Positions 59,086 through 64,000 of a stretch of 64,000 nt of DNA are shown here, piece by piece. A program made the translations under genes and the position numbers. The notes beneath the pieces were generated by a model. It made no database searches, was not told the origin of the DNA, and worked only from the letters and a program-made list of their open reading frames with translations. Origin of the DNA: Isoptericola halotolerans (GTDB taxonomy: Bacteria; Actinomycetota; Actinomycetes; Actinomycetales; Cellulomonadaceae); NCBI RefSeq assembly GCF_003003075.1, contig NZ_PVTX01000005.1:124001-188000 (forward strand), in the 5' to 3' direction. Positions within the stretch are counted from its first letter, which is position 1; every line of letters starts with the position of its first letter.

Positions 59086-60125
59086 CCAGGATGCCCACCC
59101 ACCGGCCCACCCACGTGCCCACCCACGTGCCCACCCGCCTGCCGGCCCGCACCGCACGCCGGCACCTGACGGTGCCGGTTGTCGCGGCGCTGCACGTCGT
59201 CGGCCTCGCCGGCCTCGCCGCCGTCGTGGTCCTGCAGGACGGCGGCACCGCCGTGCTGCTCACCCTCGGTCTCACCGCGTACGGCCTCGGCCTGCGGCAC
59301 GCGTTCGACCCGGACCACATCGCCACGATCGACAACACCACCCGACGACTCGTCCGCACCGAGCGTGACGCCCGCGGCGTCGGCCTGTGGTTCTCCCTCG
59401 GTCACTCGACCGTCGTGGTCGTGGCCGCCGCGCTCCTCACCCTCGGCGTGCAGGCGCTGGCGCCGATGCTGGACGACGACTCCTCGCTGCTGCGCCGCGT
59501 CACCGGGGTGTGGGGGCCGCTGGTCGCCAGCACGTTCCTGCTCGTGATCGGCGCCGTGAACGTCGTCCTGCTGCGCCGCGCGCTGCGCTCCCCCACCACG
59601 GCCCCGGACGGCGTGGGCGGCGGTCCCGTCTCCTGGCTCCTGCGCCGCTTCGAGTGGGCCACCGACCGACCTGCCCGGATGTACGGCGTGGGGCTGCTGT
59701 TCGGTCTCGGCTTCGACACCGCCACCTCGATCGGCCTGCTGGCGGTGGCCGGCGCCGCCACCCTCGACCAGAGCAGCTGGTACGCCGCCCTGCCGCTCGC
59801 GCTGCTCTTCGCCGCGGGGATGTCCCTGCTCGACTCGGCCCAGGGTGCCGTGGCCCGGCGGGTCTACGTCACGGCAGGCGCGCGGCCCACGGGGCGCCGA
59901 CGGATGCGCTACGACGTGCTGGTCACGGGGGTCTCCGCGGCCGCCGCGCTGGGGATCGCGGTGGTCACCCTGGTCCAGACCCTCGCCGAGCACGTTCCCA
60001 GCGCAGCGGCCGTCCCGGGAGCGTCCGTCGACCTCGCCCCCTACGGCGTCGCGCTGACCGTGGTGCTGGTCGTGGCGTGGGGCGCCGGGGTGCTAGTCCT
60101 GCGCCAGCAGCGTCGTGAGGCGTGA
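59082..60125 (+). CDS. NiCoT family nickel permease
   Basis: 347 residues, about eight helices. The signature RHAFDPDHIATIDNTTR in helix II is the NixA/HoxN metal-selectivity motif, supported by LWFSLGHSTVVV and GLLFGLGFDTATSIGLLAV. The N-terminus has PTH repeated three times (PTHRPTHVPTHVPTRLP), encoded by short direct repeats, possibly a cytoplasmic metal-binding segment. Nickel, not cobalt, is expected as it is coupled to urease assembly. Its last 33 bases overlap the convergent MarR gene. Confidence 0.93.
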   Translation: MTRMPTHRPTHVPTHVPTRLPARTARRHLTVPVVAALHVVGLAGLAAVVVLQDGGTAVLLTLGLTAYGLGLRHAFDPDHIATIDNTTRRLVRTERDARGVGLWFSLGHSTVVVVAAALLTLGVQALAPMLDDDSSLLRRVTGVWGPLVASTFLLVIGAVNVVLLRRALRSPTTAPDGVGGGPVSWLLRRFEWATDRPARMYGVGLLFGLGFDTATSIGLLAVAGAATLDQSSWYAALPLALLFAAGMSLLDSAQGAVARRVYVTAGARPTGRRRMRYDVLVTGVSAAAALGIAVVTLVQTLAEHVPSAAAVPGASVDLAPYGVALTVVLVVAWGAGVLVLRQQRREA

Positions 60126-60476
60126 CAGGACGTCACGGCCGCGGGCGGAGAGGAACACCCGGATCACCCGGCGGTCGAGCCCGTCGACCTCGCGGTAGAC
60201 CAGGGCACGGGTGACCAGGGAGTCGACCCGGCGCCCGAGGGTCGCCTTGTCCGTGACGGTGGCCTCGCGCAGCTCGCTCATCGTCAGGCCGTCCGCGTCC
60301 TCCAGGGTGCCGAGCACGAGCCACTCGTCCAGGGTGAACCCCTCCGTGCGCAGGACGTCGCCCGCGCGGCGCGAGGACCGGCGGGCGCCCAGCACCGACT
60401 CGCGCAGGACGGCGGCGGCCATGGCCGACTCGACGTCGGTGCGGCGCCGGCCGACCGTCCCAGGTGGTGTCCGCAT
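60093..60476 (-). CDS. MarR-family transcriptional regulator
   Basis: 127 residues from ATG 60476, preceded by AAGGAGAG. Winged helix with GFTLDEWLVLGTLEDADGLTMSELREATVTDKATLGRRVDSLVTRALVYREVDGLDRRVIRVFLSARGRDVLSRL. It is the only regulator within the urea block and is a candidate to bind the palindrome before urtA, or the 82-base region between itself and the AmiC-like gene. Its 3' end is antisense to the nickel permease for 33 bases. Ligand unknown. Confidence 0.87.
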   Translation of the reverse strand: MRTPPGTVGRRRTDVESAMAAAVLRESVLGARRSSRRAGDVLRTEGFTLDEWLVLGTLEDADGLTMSELREATVTDKATLGRRVDSLVTRALVYREVDGLDRRVIRVFLSARGRDVLSRLTTLLAQD

Positions 60477-60558
60477 CCTGATCTCTCCTTCTCGGTGCTC
60501 GTAGAATACCCGCCAACACAGGCCGGGGCCCGCGGGTCCCCCGCGGGGACGGGGCGTC
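60477..60558. promoter_or_regulatory. marR / amiC-like divergent region
   Basis: TAGAAT (60502-60507) is a good -10 for the plus strand, and its complement TATTCT (60508-60503) reads as a -10 for marR. A hairpin with seven-base arms (60529-60535 and 60541-60547) lies shortly before the amiC-like start and could affect its translation. No clear palindromic operator is seen. Confidence 0.4.
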
Positions 60559-61614
60559 ATGTCTGACTTCGTCGTCGGCGTCCTGCTGCACTTCCAGGGG
60601 CCCGGCGGGATCTACGGCCCGTCGTGCCAGGCGGTCACCGAGCTCGCGGTCGCGGAGATCAACGCGACCGGTGGTGTCCTCGGCAGACCGGTGCGGGCCG
60701 AGCTGTTCGACGCCGGTCAGCCGCCGCCGGTCCTGCGGCGCGAGCTGGGCGCCGCCCTCGACGCCGGTCGCCTCGACGCGCTGACCGGTTGGCACACGTC
60801 CGCCGTGCGCAACGCCGTCGTGCCGGTGGTGCAGCAGCGGGTGCCGTACGTCTACCCCGCCGCCTACGAGGGCGCGGAACGCAGGTCCGGGCTGTACGTG
60901 ACCGGCGAGGTGCCCTCGGCGCAGCTCTTCCCGGCGATCCGGCGCCTCCGGGCCACCCGCGGCGTCCGGCGCTGGTACGTGGTGGGGGACGACTACGCCT
61001 GGCCGCGCGGGACGTTCCGGGTGCTCACGCGCCAGATCGCCGGGCTCGACGCGCAGTTCGCCGGCGCGCGGTTCCTGCCGGCGGCCGGCGCGAGCGCGCC
61101 CGTCCTGGCGGCCACCCTGGACGCGGTGGAGGCGGCCCGGGCGGACGGTGTGCTGCTGCTGATGGTCGGGCAGAACGGAGTGCGGTTCAACCGCGCCTTC
61201 GCCCGCCGTGGCCTGCACGAGCGGATGCTGCGGCTCAGCACGCTCATGGAGGAGAACATGCTGCTCGGCAGCGGTGCCGGCGCCACGACGGACCTCTACT
61301 CGGCGGGCGGCTGGTTCCGCAGCCTCGCCACGGGCGAGGCCCTCGACCTCATCGGGCGGTACACGGCCCACCACGGGCTCCACGCGCCGGCCGTGGGAGC
61401 GGCGGCGGAGGCGTGCTACGAGGGGATCTTCGCCCTGCGCTCGATCGTGCAGCGGGCCGGGAGCCCCGCCGTCGCCGCCACGGACCGGTCGGTGGACGGG
61501 CTCGTCTACGAGGGGCCTCGCGGACCGATGCAGTTCAGCGGCAACCACGCCGCCCAGCGCCTCTACCTGGCACGCGCCGACGGGGTCGACTTCGAGCTGC
61601 TCACCGAGCTCTGA
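60559..61614 (+). CDS. cytosolic AmiC/UrtA-like amide-binding protein
   Basis: 351 residues. Type I periplasmic-binding fold, with FVVGVLLHFQGPGGIYGPSCQAVTELAVAEINATGGVLGRPVRAEL, LTGWHTSAVRNAVVPVVQQRVPYVYPAAYEGAERRSGLYVTGEVPSAQLFPAI and WYVVGDDYAWPRGTFRV, clearly akin to UrtA but starting directly at the first beta strand. There is no signal peptide and no DNA-binding domain. AmiC of Pseudomonas is the known case: a cytoplasmic amide sensor that restrains the antiterminator AmiR. No ANTAR protein is present here. It may be an internal sensor of urea or amides. Confidence 0.85.
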   Translation: MSDFVVGVLLHFQGPGGIYGPSCQAVTELAVAEINATGGVLGRPVRAELFDAGQPPPVLRRELGAALDAGRLDALTGWHTSAVRNAVVPVVQQRVPYVYPAAYEGAERRSGLYVTGEVPSAQLFPAIRRLRATRGVRRWYVVGDDYAWPRGTFRVLTRQIAGLDAQFAGARFLPAAGASAPVLAATLDAVEAARADGVLLLMVGQNGVRFNRAFARRGLHERMLRLSTLMEENMLLGSGAGATTDLYSAGGWFRSLATGEALDLIGRYTAHHGLHAPAVGAAAEACYEGIFALRSIVQRAGSPAVAATDRSVDGLVYEGPRGPMQFSGNHAAQRLYLARADGVDFELLTEL

Positions 61615-61686
61615 GGCCCGCCGACCGTGTCGCACGTCACCGCTGCGGCAGGAATCATCCGCAAGCATGAACACGTTGCTCGGGGC

Positions 61687-62307
61687 ATGACCGACACCCT
61701 TCTCGAGACCGCTCCCCTCGCCATCGACGAGACCGCGGCCGACCGCATCTTCCGCCAGGCCCGCACCACCTCGCAGTGGACCGACGCCGAGGTCACCGAC
61801 GCCCAGCTCCAGGCTGCCTGGGACCTCGCCAAGCTCGGCCCGACGGCGATGAACACCCTGCCCCTGCGCCTGCTGGTGGTCCGCTCCGCCGAGGCCCGGC
61901 AGCGGCTGGTGCCGCACATGGCCGAGGGGAACAGGCCCAAGGTCGAGGCCGCTCCGGTCTCCCTGGTCCTCGCCGCGGACCCGGCGTTCCACGAGCACCT
62001 GGACGAGCTCTTCCCGGTCTACCCCGGCATCCGCGAGCAGCTCGCGCCCGCGACCGAGGTGCGGGAGGGCATGGCCCGCAAGAACGCGCTGCTGCAGGCC
62101 GGCTACCTCGTCGTCGCGCTGCGTGCGGTCGGTCTGGCTGCCGGGCCGATGGACGGGATGGACTTCGACGGGGTCGACGGCGAGTTCTTCGCCGGGACCG
62201 GCTGGAAGTCCTTCATGGTCGTGAACGTCGGCGTCGCCGAGGGCGAGGGGTCCCCGTACCCGCGCAACCCGCGCCTCGCGTTCGACCAGGTCGCCGAGGT
62301 CCTCTGA
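61687..62307 (+). CDS. nitroreductase-family malonic semialdehyde reductase (RutE-like)
   Basis: 206 residues. RIFRQARTTSQWTDAEVTDAQLQAAWDLAKLGPTAMNTLPLRLLVVRS and DGMDFDGVDGEFFAGTGWKSFMVVNVG are characteristic of the RutE/HadB flavin reductases, which reduce malonic semialdehyde in the uracil-degrading Rut pathway. No other rut genes are seen, so a detoxifying role is as likely. Uracil breakdown releases urea-like nitrogen compounds, which may explain the location. The 72 bases upstream hold no strong promoter. Confidence 0.85.
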   Translation: MTDTLLETAPLAIDETAADRIFRQARTTSQWTDAEVTDAQLQAAWDLAKLGPTAMNTLPLRLLVVRSAEARQRLVPHMAEGNRPKVEAAPVSLVLAADPAFHEHLDELFPVYPGIREQLAPATEVREGMARKNALLQAGYLVVALRAVGLAAGPMDGMDFDGVDGEFFAGTGWKSFMVVNVGVAEGEGSPYPRNPRLAFDQVAEVL

Positions 62308-62338
62308 CCCTCCCCCGCCTGGCCCCTCGGGGGGTCAG
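62304..62338. terminator. hairpin enclosing both convergent stop codons
   Basis: CTGACCC (62304-62310) pairs with GGGTCAG (62332-62338), extended by C-rich and G-rich runs with one bulge. The left arm contains the TGA of the RutE-like gene and the right arm the TCA (stop) of the sulfurtransferase gene, a compact bidirectional terminator. Confidence 0.65.
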
Positions 62339-63207
62339 GCGGTGGCGACCGGGCGGGCCGGGTCGTTCGACCACTGGGACCACGACCCCGGGTACAGGGC
62401 GGCCGTGACACCCACGGAGGCCAGCGCGGCCACCTCGTGCGCCGCCGTCACGCCGGACCCGCAGTAGACGCCCACCGATCGGTCCGCCGTCGCGCCGAGC
62501 GTGGCGAACCGTTCCGTGAGCTCCGCCGCCGGGCGGAACGTCCCGTCGTCGGCCAGGTTGCCGGCGGTGGGGGCCGAGACGGCACCCGGGACGTGGCCCG
62601 CCCGGGGGTCCACCGGCTCGACCTCGCCGCGGTACCGCTCGGCCGCCCGCGCGTCGAGCAGGACACCGTTCCTCGCGAGCTCCGCCGCCTCGTCGACGTC
62701 CAGCACGGGCATCCCGCCGGGGCGCACGACGACGTCGCCGCGCTCGCGCTCGACGGAGCCCGCCTCGAGCGGGTGGCCGGCCCGCACCCAGGCGGCCAGC
62801 CCGCCGTCGAGGATCTGCACCTGCCGGTGCCCGAACCAGCGCAGGAGCCACCAGGCTCGCGCGGCGGACGTGCCGCCGACGGCGTCGTACACGACGACGC
62901 GCGAGCCCGTCCCGATCCCCCAGCTCCGTGCTGCCTCCTGGAAGGCGGTCGCCGACGGCAACGGGTGGCGTCCCTCGGCCGGCGACGGCGGCGCGGCCAG
63001 ACCGGTCTCGAGGTCGACGAACACCGCACCCGGCAGATGCCCGGCCTCGTACTGCTCGCGGCCGTCGCTCCGGCCGAGCTCCCAGCGCACGTCGAGCAGC
63101 ACCGGCGCGCCTCCGGCCGGGTCCTCCAGCCCTCCGAGCTGGAGGTCCGCCGCCAGCGTGGCGACGTCGACCAGGACCTGCTCGCGCGCCGCGGGCCCTC
63201 CGCTCAC
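62335..63207 (-). CDS. thiosulfate/3-mercaptopyruvate sulfurtransferase
   Basis: 290 residues from a GTG overlapping the rimI stop (GTGA). Two rhodanese domains: the inactive N-terminal one (VLLDVRWELGRSDGREQYEAGHLPGAVFVDLE) and the catalytic C-terminal one with YCGSGVTAAHEV, whose CGSGVT loop favours 3-mercaptopyruvate/thiosulfate type activity. It moves sulfane sulfur to cyanide or thiols. Coupling to rimI looks structural rather than functional. Confidence 0.92.
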   Translation of the reverse strand: MSGGPAAREQVLVDVATLAADLQLGGLEDPAGGAPVLLDVRWELGRSDGREQYEAGHLPGAVFVDLETGLAAPPSPAEGRHPLPSATAFQEAARSWGIGTGSRVVVYDAVGGTSAARAWWLLRWFGHRQVQILDGGLAAWVRAGHPLEAGSVERERGDVVVRPGGMPVLDVDEAAELARNGVLLDARAAERYRGEVEPVDPRAGHVPGAVSAPTAGNLADDGTFRPAAELTERFATLGATADRSVGVYCGSGVTAAHEVAALASVGVTAALYPGSWSQWSNDPARPVATA

Positions 63208-63734
63208 GCGGCGTCCCCGGGCGCCGTCGAACCCGTCTGCGACTGCGCCAGGTTCATCCGCATCGTGAAGGCGTCCTTGTCCTCGGGCTGGTAGTAGCGC
63301 TTGCGCACCCCGAGGCGCTCGAACCCGAACTGCTCGTACAGGGCGATCGCGTGGGCGTTGTCCACCGCGACCTCCAGGAACAGCGCCCGGGCGCGCAGCT
63401 CGCGGGACCGGTCGACCAGCGCCTGCAGCAGCAGCCGCCCCACCCCGCGGCTCTGGTACCTCCGCGCGGTGCCGAGGGTCATCACCTGCGCCACCTCGCC
63501 GTCGAACCACAGGCCCGCGTACCCGATCACGGGTCGCCGCCCGAGTCCGTAGCGCTCCGCGGCGTCGGCGGGCTCGGCCACGACGTACCACCGGCCGAGG
63601 CCCGCGAGCTCGTCGGCGAGCATCCCGTACGTCCACGCGCCCGCCCCGAAGAGCTCGCGCTCCAGCTCGAGAACGCGGTCGAAGTCGGCGCTCTCCAGGG
63701 GTCGCAGCCGGACCTCCAGCGCGTTCTGGGTCAT
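63204..63734 (-). CDS. rimI: ribosomal protein S18-alanine N-acetyltransferase RimI
   Basis: 176 residues. VRLRPLESADFDRVLELERELFGAGAWTYGMLADELAGLGRWYVVAE, VMTLGTARRYQSRGVGRLLLQALV (acetyl-CoA loop) and LFLEVAVDNAHAIALYEQFGFERLGVRKRYYQPEDKDAFTMRMNL are typical of actinobacterial RimI, which sits with TsaB and TsaD in many genomes. The start overlaps the tsaB stop by four bases. Downstream one would expect tsaD, but a sulfurtransferase follows. Confidence 0.92.
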   Translation of the reverse strand: MTQNALEVRLRPLESADFDRVLELERELFGAGAWTYGMLADELAGLGRWYVVAEPADAAERYGLGRRPVIGYAGLWFDGEVAQVMTLGTARRYQSRGVGRLLLQALVDRSRELRARALFLEVAVDNAHAIALYEQFGFERLGVRKRYYQPEDKDAFTMRMNLAQSQTGSTAPGDAA

Positions 63735-64000
63735 GCCGCGCCTCCGGCGGCGGACTGCACCCGCTTGGCCCCGGCCGGCTCCTGCACGTCGGGGCGGCGC
63801 AGGTACAGCGGCTCGGTCGGCAGGTCCGCGCCGGCCGCGCGCCGGGCGAGCGCGACCCGCGCCAGCACCGTCGCGTCCGGGACCAGCGGGGCGTCGTCGG
63901 CGGGCGGCAGGTCCTCGGGGTAGAGCGCTGCGCCCTCGCCGACGACGGCGAGCCGCGCGCCTGCTTCGGCAGGGACGTCGAGCTGTGCCGCGGCCACCTC
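63731..64000 (-). CDS. tsaB: TsaB, 3' part only (runs out of window)
   Basis: At least 89 codons of the C-terminal region; the frame stays open to the last base, so the start is beyond the window. The ending AALYPEDLPPADDAPLVPDATVLARVALARRAAGADLPTEPLYLRRPDVQEPAGAKRV is the usual C-terminus of TsaB (PLYLRRPDV), the scaffold partner of TsaD in threonylcarbamoyl-adenosine synthesis. Context with rimI supports the call. Confidence 0.85.
   Translation of the reverse strand, partial: EVAAAQLDVPAEAGARLAVVGEGAALYPEDLPPADDAPLVPDATVLARVALARRAAGADLPTEPLYLRRPDVQEPAGAKRVQSAAGGAA

Noticed and set aside
61687-62307. Evidence for a full Rut uracil-degradation operon
   Set aside because: Only the RutE-like reductase is present; no RutA, RutB, RutC, RutD or RutF homolog is visible in the window.

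Overview
The window is about 74% GC by eye, densely packed, and carries GTG starts, GTGA/ATGA start-stop overlaps, a WhiB protein, actinobacterial GuaB3, a SirA-type sulfite reductase and TANNNT promoters placed directly before start codons. It therefore looks like the chromosome of an actinobacterium, probably Micrococcales near Cellulomonadaceae or Promicromonosporaceae (inference). No tRNA, rRNA, insertion sequence, prophage or CRISPR array is visible. Almost everything is core metabolism, with one nitrogen-acquisition block that looks inserted.

Layout. 1-2.3 kb: a DUF389 membrane protein cut by the window edge, an acetyltransferase and two small membrane proteins. 2.4-7.4 kb: assimilatory sulfite reduction, namely a cysteine-rich leader peptide, sirA, cysH, a fused siroheme synthase and a sirohydrochlorin chelatase. 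7.4-12.2 kb: a PspC-type two-component system divergent from a PspC membrane protein operon. 12.3-15.8 kb: guaA with envelope-associated genes. 15.9-19.5 kb: an asymmetric heterodimeric ABC exporter. 19.5-23.8 kb: thiamine thiazole and coupling genes (thiF-like, thiO-thiS-thiG behind a TPP riboswitch, thiE). 23.9-25.4 kb: a GyrI-like protein and SURF1. 25.6-31.6 kb: phosphoketolase, pta and ackA, which make ATP and acetate from sugar phosphates. 31.7-34.5 kb: gluconate uptake and phosphorylation with a divergent GntR repressor. 34.5-41.1 kb: a DUF4031-HD fusion, an aldehyde dehydrogenase, GuaB3, an exonuclease and guaB. 41.1-45.8 kb: a MerR/B12-fold regulator, WhiB, CIRCE-controlled groES, a methyltransferase and a GCS2-type ligase. 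45.8-49.3 kb: SDR, DUF4166, SRPBCC and tsaD. 49.4-62.3 kb: urea uptake (urtABCDE), urease (ureABC, ureFGD), a nickel permease, a MarR regulator, an AmiC/UrtA-like soluble binding protein and a RutE-like reductase. 62.3-64 kb: a sulfurtransferase, rimI and the 3' part of tsaB.

How the parts work together. Sulfur genes reduce APS to sulfide and build the siroheme cofactor that SirA needs. The thi genes use ThiS thiocarboxylate chemistry and sense TPP. The urt/ure/nickel genes form a complete route from external urea to ammonia without UreE; the UreG histidine-rich tail may cover nickel handling. The urea block lies between tsaD and rimI, which are neighbours of tsaB in many actinobacteria, so it probably split an older t6A locus.

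The regulatory DNA is the most interesting layer: a polycysteine leader peptide, a TPP riboswitch whose closing stem contains the ribosome-binding site, a GlnR-like box plus a long palindrome before urtA, a palindrome spanning the whiB promoter, paired gluconate operators, a shared motif before xfp and pta, and at least fourteen genes with an apparent leaderless promoter. I see no wholly new multi-gene system. The best candidates for new biology are the cytosolic AmiC-like sensor beside the urea genes, the leader peptide control of sirA, and the repeat hairpins at 20.7 and 23.8 kb.
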